From positions 2,356,001 through 2,420,000 of the forward strand of contig NZ_CP046913.1 of NCBI RefSeq assembly GCF_009789675.1: 64,000 nt of DNA. Direction: 5' to 3'. Origin of the DNA: Paraburkholderia acidisoli. Its GTDB lineage: Bacteria; Pseudomonadota; Gammaproteobacteria; Burkholderiales; Burkholderiaceae. A program made the position numbers and the translations under genes. Position 1 is the first letter of the stretch. Every line of letters starts with the position of its first letter. The notes beneath the pieces were generated by a model. It was not told the DNA's origin. It saw only the letters and a list, made by a program, of their open reading frames with translations, and searched no databases. Positions 51,095-62,029 of the stretch are shown piece after piece.

Positions 51095-51490
51095 TATTGT
51101 TGAACCGGCAGGGTTTTCCTGCATTGCAACCGAATATCTAGATAAGAGCCGGGCGCGGGTTGCACCTAGGTTGCGCCGCATTTTCGTGCACCAGTTGCAC
51201 CAAAAATTGGCGGCATCGGCATCATGTGTTGCGGCCGACGGGCGCAATGCCTTGTGGGGCGGGCATTGGTGCGGGCGCTGAGCAATCGTGCAGTGCGAAA
51301 AACGCAATGCACCGAATTGGGGCGATGGGAGATTGAGCACGTAATCAGGCTCAAATAATTAGGGCTATATCGATGATATGACGCCCCAATATAGCGAAAA
51401 CACTGATAAAAACCGGCAGGTTTCGCGGGGTTAACCGCTCGCTTTTCTTAATGCGACCCCATTAAATGGAGCCGATTCGCCTGCGGAGGC

Positions 51491-51519
51491 ACAAAAAAAG
51501 CGCGCCAGCGGCGCGCTTT
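51491..51519 (-). terminator. Terminator of ispH
   Basis: AAAGCGCGCC (51497-51506) pairs with GGCGCGCTTT (51510-51519) around a 3-nt loop; the A7 run 51493-51499 gives a T-tract on the minus strand, 25 nt after the ispH stop. Confidence 0.88.
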
Positions 51520-51544
51520 CGTCTGCGGAGAACCGATCCGGAAC

Positions 51545-52516
51545 TCAGCCCGGTTGCCCCAGGCCGCGCGGCAGCGGGAACGCGATGTTCTCCTCGATGC
51601 CCTCGAGCGCGCGCACGTTGCGCGCACCGAGTTCGTGCAGGCGCTGGATGATCTTCTGCGCCAGCGCCTCGGGCGCCGAAGCGCCCGCGGTCAGGCCGAT
51701 GCGGCGCTTGCCGGCGAGCCACTGCGGGTCGATCTGCTCGGGCGCGTCCACCATATAGGCGGGAATGCCGCGCTTCTCGGCCACTTCGCGCAGGCGGTTC
51801 GAGTTCGAGCTGTTCGGGCTGCCCACCACGATCACCACGTCGCACTGCGGCGCCATGAACTTGACGGCGTCCTGGCGGTTTTGCGTGGCGTAGCAGATGT
51901 CCTGCTTTTTCGGCTCGCGAATTTCGGGGAAGCGCGTTTTGAGCGCCGCGATGATTTCGGCGGCGTCGTCCACGGACAGCGTGGTTTGCGTGACGAAGGC
52001 AACGCGCGCGGGATCGCGCAACGCGAGCGCCTCGACGTCGGCGATATCTTCGACGAGAAACATGCCCTCGCCCACCTGGCCCATCGTGCCTTCCACTTCC
52101 GGGTGACCCTTGTGGCCGATCATGACGATGTCGAGGCCTTCGTCGCGCATTTTCGCGACTTCGACGTGCACCTTGGTGACGAGCGGACACGTGGCGTCGT
52201 AAATACGCAGGCCGCGCGCGGCCGCGTCGGCGCGCACCGCCTTCGAAACACCGTGCGCGCTGAAGATCACGGTATTGCCCGCGGGGACTTCGTCGAGCTG
52301 CTCGATGAAGATCGCCCCTTTCTGGCGCAGATCCTCAACGACATAGGCGTTATGAACGATCTCGTGACGCACGTAGATGGGAGCGCCGTGCAACTGGATG
52401 GCGCGCTCGACGATCTCGATGGCCCGGTCGACGCCGGCGCAAAAACCGCGCGGCTGGGCAAGCAGGATTTCCGCTTCGGCAAGCTCGGCGAGTACAGACG
52501 TGTCCGTGGTGGTCAT
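51545..52516 (-). CDS. ispH: 4-hydroxy-3-methylbut-2-enyl diphosphate reductase
   Basis: IspH makes isopentenyl and dimethylallyl diphosphate in the last step of the MEP isoprenoid pathway with a [4Fe-4S] cluster. The three cluster cysteines are visible: C26 ([12 protein letters not shown]), C110 (YDATCPLV) and C208 ([11 protein letters not shown]), with HEIVHN and the TAGASAPE motif. The 323 residues match the usual length. It starts 5 nt after fkpB, the common ispH-fkpB pairing of proteobacteria. Confidence 0.96.
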   Translation of the reverse strand: MTTTDTSVLAELAEAEILLAQPRGFCAGVDRAIEIVERAIQLHGAPIYVRHEIVHNAYVVEDLRQKGAIFIEQLDEVPAGNTVIFSAHGVSKAVRADAAARGLRIYDATCPLVTKVHVEVAKMRDEGLDIVMIGHKGHPEVEGTMGQVGEGMFLVEDIADVEALALRDPARVAFVTQTTLSVDDAAEIIAALKTRFPEIREPKKQDICYATQNRQDAVKFMAPQCDVVIVVGSPNSSNSNRLREVAEKRGIPAYMVDAPEQIDPQWLAGKRRIGLTAGASAPEALAQKIIQRLHELGARNVRALEGIEENIAFPLPRGLGQPG

Positions 52517-52521
52517 GGGCT

Positions 52522-52977
52522 TTACAGGATTCCGATGATTTGCACTTCGAACGCAACCGCCTGGCCTGCGAGCGGATGGTTGAAATCGAACAGGGCGGAA
52601 GTCTCGTTGACTTCCTTGAGCACGCCCGCGTAGCGGTCGCCATTGGGCGCGTTGAATTCGACCAGGTCGCCCGGCTTGAACGACTCGCCGATCATGGCGT
52701 TGTCGCGCAGCGTCTTGAGCGAGACGCGCTGGATCAGGTCGGGATTGCGCTGGCCGAAGGCGACCCCGGGTTCTAGCTGAAAGGTGGAGTGGTGGCCAAC
52801 CTTCAGGCCCTGCAGAATGTTCTCCAGCGGCGGCGCCAGCTGGCCGGCGCCCAGCAGCAGCGTGGCCGGCCGGTCGACAAACGTGTTGACGATCTCGGTG
52901 CCATCGGCGAGCGAAAGCCGGTAGTGCAGCGTCACATGGGAACCCGGTTTCACTTCGGAGATGTCGATGATGCTCAT
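52522..52977 (-). CDS. fkpB: FKBP-type peptidyl-prolyl isomerase (SlpA-like)
   Basis: A 151-residue cytoplasmic peptidyl-prolyl cis-trans isomerase of the FkpB/SlpA group, with insert-in-flap chaperone region. Recognisable parts are [54 protein letters not shown] and [17 protein letters not shown] (the SlpA HPLAG motif). It precedes ispH by 5 nt, an arrangement conserved from E. coli (lspA-fkpB-ispH) without lspA here. Confidence 0.93.
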   Translation of the reverse strand: MSIIDISEVKPGSHVTLHYRLSLADGTEIVNTFVDRPATLLLGAGQLAPPLENILQGLKVGHHSTFQLEPGVAFGQRNPDLIQRVSLKTLRDNAMIGESFKPGDLVEFNAPNGDRYAGVLKEVNETSALFDFNHPLAGQAVAFEVQIIGIL

Positions 52978-53180
52978 GCGTTACTCATTCTCGTCGAGAC
53001 GCGCAAGACGCGCGTGCGCGCCGCGAGGCGCCGGTCCGGCCCCCGTCGGGCGACCGGAAAACATCTATTGTAAGCCACTTGGCCGGGGCGGACGTGCGGT
53101 GCCGCTCGTCGAATTGTGCGCCGCTTTCATGAACGGTCGAGGTCGGCGCGCCACCCTTTTTCAGCATCAGGAGTCACGCC

Positions 53181-54146
53181 ATGACGCAAGTCCTCCCGCA
53201 ACGCGCGCTCGAGCCGCGCCCGGTTCCAGGCCGTTCGAATACCGGGCCGCTCGTTGGCCCCGCGCTCGCCTGCGCCGAACGCGAACGGCCGCGCGCCCGC
53301 GCAAGGCGGGCGGCGCAGGCCGGCAATCCGCCCGTCGACATGACGGTTGAAACGGTGGCCGAACCGGCACCCCAGGCATCGACCGCGGCGTCGGGGGCTG
53401 TGTCGGTCATACCGTCGGCCATACCGTCGGCCGCGGCATCGCTGGCAACTTCGGACGCGGGCACCTCCCCGGAACCGCCGCTGCCGCTCCGCTCGCGCGA
53501 CATGCCGCGCGAGCGGCTGCGCACGGCCGGCGCGACGGCGCTCTCCGACATCGAACTGATCGCGATCCTGCTCGGTTCCGGCCTGCCCGGCCACGACGTG
53601 TTCAACGTCGCGCGCTCGCTGCTCACGCGTTTCGGCTCGCTGCGCGCGCTGCTCGACGCACAGCCCGAGGAGTTCGACGGCCTGCGCGGCATCGGCCCGG
53701 CGAAAGCGGCGCTGCTCCAGGCGATCACGGAACTGGCGCGCCGCGCGCTCGCCGAAGCGCTCGACGACAAACCGCTCGTCGACTCGCCCGCCGCCGTGGA
53801 GGACTATTTGCGCCTGTTGATCGGCGGGCGGCCGCACGAGGTGTTCGTCTGCCTCTTTCTGGACGCGCGTCACCGGCTGATCCGCTCCGAGGAGATCTCG
53901 CGCGGTTCGCTCACGCGCATGGCGGTGTACCCGCGCGAGATCGTGCGGCGCGCGCTCACGCTCAATGCCGCGAGCCTGATCGTCGCGCACAATCATCCGT
54001 CGGGCGCGGTCCAGCCGAGCGCGAGCGACCGCCGCCTCACGCGTGTGCTGCGCGAAACGCTGGCGCTCGTGGAAGTGCAACTGGTCGATCATCTGGTGAT
54101 CGGAGCGCGCGAGACGTTTTCGTTCGCGCGGCATGGCTGGAACTAG
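53181..54146 (+). CDS. radC: RadC family JAB-domain protein
   Basis: A 321-residue RadC protein. The N-terminal third (about 1-110) is an Ala/Pro-rich extension. A helix-hairpin-helix-like part follows ([38 protein letters not shown]), then the JAB/MPN metalloprotease-like domain with the zinc motif [15 protein letters not shown] and VDHLVIG. The name DNA repair protein is historical; the biochemical function is unknown. AGGAG lies 9 nt before the ATG at 53181, so the extension seems genuine. It is divergent from fkpB. Confidence 0.9.
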   Translation: MTQVLPQRALEPRPVPGRSNTGPLVGPALACAERERPRARARRAAQAGNPPVDMTVETVAEPAPQASTAASGAVSVIPSAIPSAAASLATSDAGTSPEPPLPLRSRDMPRERLRTAGATALSDIELIAILLGSGLPGHDVFNVARSLLTRFGSLRALLDAQPEEFDGLRGIGPAKAALLQAITELARRALAEALDDKPLVDSPAAVEDYLRLLIGGRPHEVFVCLFLDARHRLIRSEEISRGSLTRMAVYPREIVRRALTLNAASLIVAHNHPSGAVQPSASDRRLTRVLRETLALVEVQLVDHLVIGARETFSFARHGWN

Positions 54147-54451
54147 CGGCCGGCCTGCGACAGCGTTCGGGGCGCACGGGTCGCGCAATGGGCTACGCAA
54201 CAGTTCGGGTTACGCAACACTTCGCGCAACACCTGCCGCAATTTGCGTTTGATTTTCCAGGGCTTTTTCTGCTAGACTCACGGTTTGCCTATTTCCAACC
54301 CTGTTCCGAAAGCCTCAAGGCCTTCCAGGGGAAATATGGCCTGGGTTCGAGGTAGTCTCTCATCCATACGTGAGCGCTCTCTTTTCCGGCCATTTCTCGC
54401 CCTGGGAAACTAAAGCGGCTCTCGAACTCAGAATTCCGTAGGAGTGTACTT

Positions 54452-54685
54452 ATGGCACGCGTATGCCAAGTCACTGGGAAAGCGCCGATGAGCGGCAACA
54501 ACGTTTCCCACGCTAACAACAAGACCAAGCGCCGTTTCCTCCCGAATCTGCAAAACCGCCGATTCTGGGTTGAAAGCGAAAACCGTTGGGTGCGTCTGCG
54601 CATCTCGAACGCAGGCCTGCGCCTGATCGACAAGAACGGCATCGATTCCGTGCTCGCAGACCTGCGCGCACGCGGCGAACTGTAA
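54452..54685 (+). CDS. rpmB: 50S ribosomal protein L28
   Basis: A 77-residue L28: [20 protein letters not shown], then [20 protein letters not shown] and [19 protein letters not shown]. The start follows TAGGAGTGTAC. It is followed by rpmG after 10 nt, the standard rpmB-rpmG operon of the large ribosomal subunit, ended by the terminator at 54895-54927. Confidence 0.97.
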   Translation: MARVCQVTGKAPMSGNNVSHANNKTKRRFLPNLQNRRFWVESENRWVRLRISNAGLRLIDKNGIDSVLADLRARGEL

Positions 54686-54695
54686 GGAGTAAATC

Positions 54696-54863
54696 ATGGC
54701 CAAGGGCATCCGCGACAAGATCAAGCTCGAGTCGACCGCAGGTACGGGTCACTTCTACACGACCACGAAGAACAAGCGCAACATGCCGGAAAAAATGTCG
54801 ATCAAGAAGTTCGACCCGGTTATTCGCAAGCACGTCGAGTACAAGGAAACCAAGATCAAGTAA
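54696..54863 (+). CDS. rpmG: 50S ribosomal protein L33
   Basis: The 55-residue frame reads [20 protein letters not shown], then [20 protein letters not shown] and [10 protein letters not shown], the full length of L33. There are no zinc-ligand cysteines, so this is the C-minus (zinc-independent) form. AAGGAG precedes the ATG. Confidence 0.97.
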   Translation: MAKGIRDKIKLESTAGTGHFYTTTKNKRNMPEKMSIKKFDPVIRKHVEYKETKIK

Positions 54864-54894
54864 TTGATCTGGCTCCGAGCCTGACGAAGACAGC

Positions 54895-54927
54895 AAAACC
54901 CCGCTCTCGCAGCGGGGTTTTGTTTTT
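54895..54927 (+). terminator. Terminator of rpmB-rpmG
   Basis: AAAACCCCGCT (54895-54905) pairs with AGCGGGGTTTT (54911-54921) around CTCGC, followed by G and T6. Confidence 0.92.
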
Positions 54928-55126
54928 TGCGCGCCATTTTTGTGCGCGCGTACCCGGTCTCTCCTTTCGCCCCAACCTGCCCTGCCCGCGCAAAGGTGTT
55001 TTCACGCCCGCGGCCACGTCGCCCATTTCCGTTCGCTCCGCTCTCGGAGTATGCTTGCCGATTACCTCAGTCTGACGGTAACCATGAACGTCAGAAGCAG
55101 AACAAGAGAGACGGAGAAGCAGGATC

Positions 55127-56728
55127 ATGAATTTCGATGTAGCGATCGTCGGCAGCGGGCTGGCAGGCCTGAGCGTCGCGTTGAATCTCGCCGACTCGCG
55201 GCGCGTCGTCATCATCGCCAAGCGCGCGATGACCGAAGGGGCCAGCGACCGGGCACAAGGCGGCATTGCCGCGGTGCTCGACTCGGCTGACAGCGTGGAA
55301 AACCATGTGGACGACACGCTCGTGGCCGGCGGCGGGCTCTGCGACGAAGGCGCGACGCGCTTCATCGTCGAGCACGGCCGCGAAGCCATCGAATGGCTGA
55401 TCGCGCAGGACGTGCCGTTCACGAAAGACGCCGCGGCCGAACTCGGCTTCCACCTGACGCGCGAAGGCGGCCACAGCCATCGCCGCATCATTCACGCCGC
55501 CGACGCCACCGGCCACGCCGTCGTGCAAACGCTGCTCGAACGCGCGCGCCAGCATCCGAACATCACGATCCTCGAAGACCATCAGGCCATCGACGTCATC
55601 ACGTCCGACCGCCTCGGCCTGCCCGGCCGCCGCTGCCACGGCCTCTACGCGCTCGACCTCGCGAACGACCGCACGGTGACGATCCAGGCGCCGCACACCG
55701 TGCTCGCCACGGGCGGCGCGGGCAAGGTCTATCTCTACACGACCAACCCCGACACGGCCACCGGCGACGGCATTGCCATGGCATGGCGCGCGGGTTGCCG
55801 CGTGGCGAACATGGAGTTCATCCAGTTCCACCCCACGTGCCTGTTCCATCCGCACGCCAAGTCGTTCCTGATTTCCGAAGCCGTGCGCGGCGAAGGCGGC
55901 CTGTTGCGCCTGCCCGACGGCACGCGCTTCATGCCCGAGCACGACGCGCGCGCCGAACTCGCGCCGCGCGACATCGTGGCCCGCGCGATCGACTTCGAGA
56001 TCAAGAAGCACGGCATCGACTGCGTGCATCTCGACATCAGCCACCAGCCGCCGGCGTTCCTCGAAGAACATTTTCCGACGATCCTCGCGCGCTGCCGCGA
56101 GTTCGGCATCGACATCACGAAAGAGCCCATTCCCGTCGTACCCGCCGCGCACTACACCTGTGGCGGCGTGGTCACCGACCTCGCGGGCCGCACCGACCTC
56201 GCGGGCCTCTACGCTGTGGGCGAAACCTCGTACACCGGCCTGCACGGCGCGAACCGCCTCGCCAGCAACTCGCTGCTCGAATGCCTCGTGATCGGCCGCT
56301 CGGCGGCGGAAGCGATCGAGGCCGAAGGCTTCGGCGCGGCCGCGCACGCGCCGCTGCCCGACTGGGACGAAAGCCGCGTGTCCGACTCCGACGAGGAAGT
56401 CGTGGTCGCGCACAACTGGGACGAACTGCGCCGCCTGATGTGGAATTACGTCGGCATCGTGCGCACGGACAAACGGCTCGAACGCGCCCAGCACCGGCTC
56501 TCGCTGCTGCGCGACGAAATCCTCGAGTACTACGCGAATTTCCGCGTCACGCGCGACCTGCTGGAACTGCGCAATCTCGTCGAAGTCGCCTCGCTGATCG
56601 TCGAAAGCGCGCGTTCGCGCCGCGAAAGCCGCGGCCTGCACTTCAGCCGCGACTGGCCGAACACGCTGCCCAAGGCACTGCCCACCGTGCTCGCGCCCGA
56701 GCGCGTGCGCAATCGCACGGTGTCCTGA
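55127..56728 (+). CDS. nadB: L-aspartate oxidase
   Basis: NadB oxidises L-aspartate to iminoaspartate with FAD, the first step of NAD synthesis. The 533-residue protein shows the dinucleotide motif VGSGLAGLSVALNL at about 8-21, AQGGIAAVLDSADSVENHVD, the catalytic HRRIIHAADATG region, VLATGGAGKVYLYTTNPDTA, MEFIQFHPTC, and the C-terminal HRLSLLRDEI with LRNLVEVASLIVESA. It converges with nadA-nadC, which make the next two steps, across a shared terminator. Confidence 0.95.
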   Translation: MNFDVAIVGSGLAGLSVALNLADSRRVVIIAKRAMTEGASDRAQGGIAAVLDSADSVENHVDDTLVAGGGLCDEGATRFIVEHGREAIEWLIAQDVPFTKDAAAELGFHLTREGGHSHRRIIHAADATGHAVVQTLLERARQHPNITILEDHQAIDVITSDRLGLPGRRCHGLYALDLANDRTVTIQAPHTVLATGGAGKVYLYTTNPDTATGDGIAMAWRAGCRVANMEFIQFHPTCLFHPHAKSFLISEAVRGEGGLLRLPDGTRFMPEHDARAELAPRDIVARAIDFEIKKHGIDCVHLDISHQPPAFLEEHFPTILARCREFGIDITKEPIPVVPAAHYTCGGVVTDLAGRTDLAGLYAVGETSYTGLHGANRLASNSLLECLVIGRSAAEAIEAEGFGAAAHAPLPDWDESRVSDSDEEVVVAHNWDELRRLMWNYVGIVRTDKRLERAQHRLSLLRDEILEYYANFRVTRDLLELRNLVEVASLIVESARSRRESRGLHFSRDWPNTLPKALPTVLAPERVRNRTVS

Positions 56729-56750
56729 GCCTCGCCTGTCGCCGCAAAGA

Positions 56751-56777
56751 AAAAGCCGCCCATGAGGCGGCTTTTTT
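56751..56777. terminator. Shared terminator of nadB and nadC
   Basis: AAAAGCCGCC (56751-56760) and GGCGGCTTTT (56766-56775) with loop CATGA; A and T runs on both sides serve both convergent transcripts. Confidence 0.9.
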
Positions 56778-56819
56778 ACGAGGATGGCGCACGGGCCAGG
56801 CGCCGTGCAACCGCGCGCC

Positions 56820-57722
56820 TCAGACGATTCGCATGGAGTAATCCGTTGCGCGCACATCTTTCGTGAGCGCGCCGATCGAAATGCGATCGACCCCGGTTTC
56901 GGCGATGGTGACCACCGTTTCCGCGTTCACGCCGCCCGAGACTTCGAGCACGGCGCGCCCGGCCGTGAGCGTCACGGCGCTGTGCATCATGTCGAACGAG
57001 AAGTTGTCGAGCAGCACCGACTTCGCGCCGTGCGCGAGCGCCGTTTCGAGCTGCTCGAGCGTTTCCACCTCGATCTGGATCGGCACGCCCGAGTTCAGCG
57101 CGAGCGCCGCGTGCATGGCCGCGCCCACGCCGCCCGCCGCCGCGATGTGGTTTTCCTTGATCAGAATGCCGTCGTAGAGCGCGAGACGCTGGTTGACGCC
57201 GCCACCCACGCGCACCGCGTACTTCTGCGCGAGGCGCAGCCCCGGCAGCGTCTTGCGCGTGTCGAGAATGCGCGCCTGCGTGTGCGCGATCATGCCGACG
57301 TAACCGCGCGTGGCGCTCGCCACGCCCGACAGCAACTGCAGGAAGTTCATGGCGTTGCGCTCGGCCGTGAGCAGCGAGCGCGCCGGGCCGCGCAGCGAGC
57401 ACACGGGCGTGTTGGCCGTCATGCGTTCGCCTTCGCGATAGTGCCAGCGCACCTCGATACGCGGATCGACGCGCTTCACCACGCCGTCGAACCACAGCAC
57501 GCCGCACAGCACCGCGTCTTCGCGCACGACGATGCGCGCGTCGCGTATCTCGTCGGCCGGCACGAGACGGCCGGTCTGGTCGCCGGCGCCCACGTCTTCC
57601 GCGAGCGCGTCCTGCACATTGCGCTCGATGGCGGCGTCGAAGGCCGCGCCGTACTGCGCGCGCACCTCGGCGAGCACGGGCGCGAGCGCGTCCACGGCGA
57701 GCAATTCCAGTGCACCCATCAT
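56820..57722 (-). CDS. nadC: Nicotinate-nucleotide pyrophosphorylase (carboxylating)
   Basis: NadC (quinolinate phosphoribosyltransferase) turns quinolinate and PRPP into nicotinate mononucleotide, CO2 and pyrophosphate. The 300-residue protein has [65 protein letters not shown], and [20 protein letters not shown]. The ATG at 57722 overlaps the nadA stop by 4 nt (ATGA); a second ATG directly follows. Confidence 0.95.
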   Translation of the reverse strand: MMGALELLAVDALAPVLAEVRAQYGAAFDAAIERNVQDALAEDVGAGDQTGRLVPADEIRDARIVVREDAVLCGVLWFDGVVKRVDPRIEVRWHYREGERMTANTPVCSLRGPARSLLTAERNAMNFLQLLSGVASATRGYVGMIAHTQARILDTRKTLPGLRLAQKYAVRVGGGVNQRLALYDGILIKENHIAAAGGVGAAMHAALALNSGVPIQIEVETLEQLETALAHGAKSVLLDNFSFDMMHSAVTLTAGRAVLEVSGGVNAETVVTIAETGVDRISIGALTKDVRATDYSMRIV

Positions 57723-58849
57723 GCGGCTCCTACTTGCGAGAACAGCGCCGTGTCGCGCGCGAGGTCGCCGCTCGCCTGCACGCGGCGCTTGTGTTCGGCC
57801 GCGAACGCGAGCATGCGGTCGATCGGCAGACGCGCGCGCTCGGCAATCGCGGTATCGACGAAAATTTCGTTGTGACCGCGCTCCAGTACCTCGGCGAGAT
57901 TGCCGAGACCGTTCATCGCCATCCACGGGCAATGCGCGCAGCTCTTGCAGGTGGCGCTGTTGCCGGCCGTGGGCGCTTCGATGAAGGTCTTGCCCGGCGC
58001 GGCGAGCTGCATCTTGTGCAGGATGCCGAGATCGGTCGCGACGATAAAGCGTTGCGCGTCGAGCTTCACGGCCGCGTCGATCAGCTGCGTGGTCGAGCCG
58101 ACCACGTCGGCGAGCGCGACCACGCCTTCGGGCGACTCGGGGTGCACGAGCACCTTGGCGTCGGGGTATTCGGCGCGCAGCAGGTCCAGCTCCACGCCCT
58201 TGAACTCGTCGTGCACGAGGCACGAGCCCTGCCACAGCAGCATGTCGGCGCCGGTTTTCTTCTGGATGTAATTGCCCAGATGGCGGTCCGGCGCCCAGAT
58301 GATTTTTTCGCCCTTCGCGTGCAGGTCGGCGACGATCTCCAGACCGATGGACGAGGTGACCATCCAGTCCGCGCGCGCTTTCACAGCGGCGCTGGTGTTC
58401 GCATAGACAACCACGGTGCGGTCGGGATGCGCGTCGCAGAACGCCGAGAACTCGTCCACGGGGCAGCCCAGATCGAGCGAGCAGGTCGCGTCGAGGTCGG
58501 GCATGAGAATGCGCTTGTTCGGGCTCAGGATCTTCGCGGTCTCGCCCATGAAGCGCACGCCCGCCACCACGAGCGTTTGCGCTTCGTGGTCGCGGCCGAA
58601 GCGCGCCATTTCGAGCGAATCGGCCACGCAGCCGCCGGTTTCGTCGGCCAGCTCCTGCAATTCGGGATCGACGTAATAGTGCGCGACGAGCACCGCTTTC
58701 TCGCGCTTGAGCAATGCCCGCACGCGCTCTTTCAACGCGGCGCGCTCGGCTTGCGACGGCGCGTCGGGCACGCGGGCCCACGCTTGTCCGACGCTGCACA
58801 CGGTGCCTTGCGGGCGGTCGTATTCGACCTTTCTGATCGCCTGACTCAT
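57719..58849 (-). CDS. nadA: Quinolinate synthase
   Basis: NadA condenses iminoaspartate with dihydroxyacetone phosphate to quinolinate, using a [4Fe-4S] cluster. The 376-residue product has [40 protein letters not shown], the cysteine-containing [18 protein letters not shown], and [20 protein letters not shown]. The ATG at 58849 is preceded by CAGGAGAT; a longer frame upstream is not supported. nadA and nadC overlap, and nadB lies opposite, so the full de novo pathway to NaMN is clustered. Confidence 0.95.
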   Translation of the reverse strand: MSQAIRKVEYDRPQGTVCSVGQAWARVPDAPSQAERAALKERVRALLKREKAVLVAHYYVDPELQELADETGGCVADSLEMARFGRDHEAQTLVVAGVRFMGETAKILSPNKRILMPDLDATCSLDLGCPVDEFSAFCDAHPDRTVVVYANTSAAVKARADWMVTSSIGLEIVADLHAKGEKIIWAPDRHLGNYIQKKTGADMLLWQGSCLVHDEFKGVELDLLRAEYPDAKVLVHPESPEGVVALADVVGSTTQLIDAAVKLDAQRFIVATDLGILHKMQLAAPGKTFIEAPTAGNSATCKSCAHCPWMAMNGLGNLAEVLERGHNEIFVDTAIAERARLPIDRMLAFAAEHKRRVQASGDLARDTALFSQVGAA

Positions 58850-58930
58850 ATCTCCTGCCCCTACCGATCGCCGCGTCGATCGAGCCATTGTGGGGACGCC
58901 GGCTCGGTCGCTGTTGCTGCGGCCCAAAAA

Positions 58931-58955
58931 GAAAAACCCCGCCAGCGCGGGGTTT
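58931..58955 (-). terminator. Terminator of the desaturase gene
   Basis: AAAACCCCGC (58932-58941) pairs with GCGGGGTTTT (58946-58955) around CAGC; the A-run gives a T-tract on the minus strand. Confidence 0.85.
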
Positions 58956-59015
58956 TGTGACGTTCTGTCATTTTAAAGGATTTTCAGGCGCTCCACCGGA
59001 GGCCGAAAAAGCCGG

Positions 59016-60212
59016 TCAGGCGTAGCGGCGCAGACGCGACGCGAACTCTTGCAGCGCCTTGATGCCGCTTTGCTCGGCACGATGGCACCAGTCCTGGAGT
59101 TGCGTGAGCAGTTGCTCGCGCGACGCGCTCGAACGTTCCCAGATCGCCGCGAGTTCGTTGCGCAGCTCGATGTAGGTGCGCAGCTTCTGGCTGTTCGCGA
59201 AGATCTGCGGCAGCTGGCGCTTCTGCGGTTCGTCGAGACTGGCTTCTTCCTTGTCGAACCACTTGCGCGCGCCGCGCATGACCTTGTACTTCTCGCGCTC
59301 GCCCACTTCCTTCAGGTGCGCGAGCTCCTGGCGGTACGCCTGCTTCACGGCCTTGGCGTAACGCGCCATCACTTCGTAGCGGTTCGAGAGCACGGCCTGC
59401 AGCGTTTCGTGGTCGGGCACGAGCTTGCCGCTGGTGAGACGCGGCGTGGGCGCGACCTTCTTGACCTTGGCGAGGCCCACCGCCGACATCACGCGGATGT
59501 ACATCCAGCCGATGTCGAACTCGTACCACTTGTTCGACAGCTTCGCCGACGTCGCGAACGTGTGGTGATTGTTGTGCAGTTCTTCGCCGCCGATGATGAT
59601 GCCCCACGGGAACAGGTTCGTGCTCGCATCCGACGAATTGAAGTTGCGATAGCCCCAGAAGTGGCCGAGACCGTTCACGACGCCGGCGGCCCAGAACGGG
59701 ATCCACGCCATCTGCACGGCCCACACGGTCAGGCCGACCGCGCCGAACAGCGCCACGTCGATGACCATCATGATGCTCACGCCGAGAATGGGGTAGCGCG
59801 TGTAGACGTTGCGCTCCATCCAGTCGTTGGGCGTGCCGTGGCTGAAACGGCGCAGCGTTTCTTCGTTCTTCGCCTCGGTGCGATAGAGTTCCGCGCCTTC
59901 GAGCAGCACCTTCCAGATGCCGCGCGTTTGCGGGCTGTGCGGATCTTCCTCGGTCTCGCACTTGGCGTGGTGCTTGCGGTGAATAGCCGCCCACTGGCCC
60001 GTGAGCATGCCCGTGGTCATCCACAGCCAGAAGCGGAAGAAGTGCGCGGCGATGGGGTGCAGATCCAGCGCGCGGTGCGCCTGGCAGCGGTGCAGATACA
60101 CCGTGACGCCGATGATCGTGATATGCGTGACCACGACGGCGAACAGCACGATTTGCCACCACGAGAAGTGCAGCGTTCCGTGGGCAAGGAAATCAAGCAG
60201 GGAGTTCAACAA
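59016..60212 (-). CDS. Acyl-lipid / acyl-CoA delta-9 fatty acid desaturase
   Basis: A membrane di-iron desaturase of 398 residues. The three histidine boxes are H41RCQAH46, H78RKHH82 and H213NNHH217, embedded in four hydrophobic segments (about 18-40, 59-70, 145-170, 172-190). This is the DesA/OLE1-type enzyme that introduces a double bond into saturated fatty acids using oxygen, acting in the cytoplasmic membrane. About 150 residues after the third box form a basic, helical C-terminal extension (ARKWFDKEEASLDEPQKRQL) found in Burkholderia homologues. The gap before mscS (60213-60446) has no gene. Confidence 0.88.
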   Translation of the reverse strand: MLNSLLDFLAHGTLHFSWWQIVLFAVVVTHITIIGVTVYLHRCQAHRALDLHPIAAHFFRFWLWMTTGMLTGQWAAIHRKHHAKCETEEDPHSPQTRGIWKVLLEGAELYRTEAKNEETLRRFSHGTPNDWMERNVYTRYPILGVSIMMVIDVALFGAVGLTVWAVQMAWIPFWAAGVVNGLGHFWGYRNFNSSDASTNLFPWGIIIGGEELHNNHHTFATSAKLSNKWYEFDIGWMYIRVMSAVGLAKVKKVAPTPRLTSGKLVPDHETLQAVLSNRYEVMARYAKAVKQAYRQELAHLKEVGEREKYKVMRGARKWFDKEEASLDEPQKRQLPQIFANSQKLRTYIELRNELAAIWERSSASREQLLTQLQDWCHRAEQSGIKALQEFASRLRRYA

Positions 60213-60446
60213 GGCATTTACCTGTGAAGCGGGGGCGCGGCGTTTCAGCCATGCGCGGTGTCAAGAAAGTGAAAGCGGTCTGAAGCGGTTGGACGGCATT
60301 CTACGCGAACCGTTCCAAGTGTTTGTAACAAATGAAGATTTTTTTCCTAATCGCTGGCCGAGTCAACCATTTTGAGCAGCGCAGAGGCGCTTTGCCGCAG
60401 CTTTCAGGGCGCCCGGCACGATGCGCGCGGCCCGCCACTGTGACGT

Positions 60447-61844
60447 CTACGCCACACCTTCGGACGGGCTTTCGTCAGACCTGAAAGGCGCGCACGTTTC
60501 AGTCCCGGACCGGCTTTCCACGGCGGCGCCCGAGGCGGGTCCGGCCATGCGTTCCGGCACGCCCACGATGCGCACTTCGCGCTGCGCGAACGGGATCGAG
60601 ATCCCATGCTCGTTAAATAAGCGCCAGATGTTCAGATTCACGGCCGAGCGCACGCCCGAGGTCCCCGTGGCCGCGTCGGCGATCCAGAAACCGAGTTCGA
60701 GATTGATGCCGTCGGCGCCGAAGTTCGCGAGATACGGGGTCGGAGCAGGATCGGCGAGCACGCGCTCTACTCCCTCGGCCGCGCGCGCGAGCAGCGCCAT
60801 CGCCGCGTCGAGGTCGGTGTCGTAGGCGACCTGCACCGCCGCCTTCGCGTAGCCGCGCGTCAGGAATGACGACTGGTTCTGCACCACGTCGGTAATGAGT
60901 TTTTCGTTCGGGATCAGCGTTTCCACGCCGTCGAGGCCGCGCACGACCGTGTAGCGCGTGCGGATTTGCGTGACCTTGCCCGCGAGCCCGGCCACGTTGA
61001 TGGTGTCGCCGAGCCGCAGCGAGCGGTCGATCAGGATGATGAAGCCCGAAACATAGTTGCTCGCGATCTTCTGCAGGCCGAAGCCGAGGCCCACGCCCAG
61101 CGCGCCGCCGAACACGCCGAGCACCGTGATGTCGATGCCGACGATCGAGAGGCTGAACAGCACCGCCGCGACCACGAGAATCGCGCGGCCCACGCGCGCG
61201 AGCACCACCCGCAGGTTGGCGTCGATGGTGGTCGCGCGCATCAGGCGGTCTTCGAGCGCGGCGCCGGCCCAGATCGCCACGATCATCGTCACGCCGACCC
61301 AGAGCACGCCCGTGGACAGCGAGAGCAGCGTCACGTGCGCCGTGCCGATGCGAAAGCGCACGCTCTCCATCCAGTCGAGCACGTCGTCCTGAATGCCGAG
61401 CACCGTGAGCAGCATCGCGACCCAGACGATCAGCGACACCAGCTTTTCGACGATGGCGAGCCACGCGTGCGTCTCGCCGCTCGCGCCGAACACGCGCCGC
61501 GCGAAGAAGAACGCGATGTAGATCAGCCCGATGCCGATGAGCGGCACCAGCGCGAGATTGAGCAGCGAGGTGTGGATGAAGTGGTGCGCGATTTCGCGCG
61601 CGCCCCACACGCACAGCGCGCCGATCAGCGGAAAGAACGCCCTCGAGAGGCTTTCCGCGCCGAAGCGCAGGCTCTCGTAGCGCGTCTGGCGGCGGGCGTC
61701 GAGCGCGCGGCGCGCGAGCCGCGACAGCACGAACGCCACGGCGAGCGCCCCGATCAGCACGGCCGCCTGCCAGAGCATGACGGGCTGGCCGAAGTCGCGG
61801 AGCACGCCGCCGAGCATGTGGGAGAAAAGACGGTTTTCGAACAT
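60447..61844 (-). CDS. MscS-family mechanosensitive ion channel
   Basis: A 465-residue small-conductance mechanosensitive channel protein. The N-terminal part has about five membrane segments; the pore helix region reads VLGVFGGALGVGLGFGLQKI, with ASNYVSGFIILIDRSLRLGD (the Asn-Tyr and Gly-rich TM3 end of MscS) and a cytoplasmic beta domain (VTQIRTRYTVVRGLDGVETL, IPNEKLITDVVQN). It protects against hypo-osmotic shock. The C-terminal extension after about residue 430 is low-complexity. The precise subfamily (MscK-, YbdG- or YnaI-like) is not resolved. Confidence 0.88.
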   Translation of the reverse strand: MFENRLFSHMLGGVLRDFGQPVMLWQAAVLIGALAVAFVLSRLARRALDARRQTRYESLRFGAESLSRAFFPLIGALCVWGAREIAHHFIHTSLLNLALVPLIGIGLIYIAFFFARRVFGASGETHAWLAIVEKLVSLIVWVAMLLTVLGIQDDVLDWMESVRFRIGTAHVTLLSLSTGVLWVGVTMIVAIWAGAALEDRLMRATTIDANLRVVLARVGRAILVVAAVLFSLSIVGIDITVLGVFGGALGVGLGFGLQKIASNYVSGFIILIDRSLRLGDTINVAGLAGKVTQIRTRYTVVRGLDGVETLIPNEKLITDVVQNQSSFLTRGYAKAAVQVAYDTDLDAAMALLARAAEGVERVLADPAPTPYLANFGADGINLELGFWIADAATGTSGVRSAVNLNIWRLFNEHGISIPFAQREVRIVGVPERMAGPASGAAVESRSGTETCAPFRSDESPSEGVA

Positions 61845-61956
61845 GAAACGCTAAAAGGGAGAGACCGAAAGGGGCGAGACGGATAACGCGGGCGCGGCAA
61901 CGGCGAGCCCCGGCCGGAAGAACGCCAGACAAACGCCGCCCCGAAAACCCGTCGAC

Positions 61957-62001
61957 AAAACCGGCGCGGGGCCGCCCGGACTGATGCCGGACGGCCCCGC
62001 G
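61957..62001 (-). terminator. Probable terminator of rsmB
   Basis: CGCGGGGCCG (61965-61974) pairs with CGGCCCCGCG (61992-62001), extended by an inner CCGG pair; an A4 run (61957-61960) gives a short T-tract on the minus strand after rsmB. Confidence 0.6.
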
Positions 62002-62029
62002 TGTTGCATCGCGTGTCGAAACGAACGGC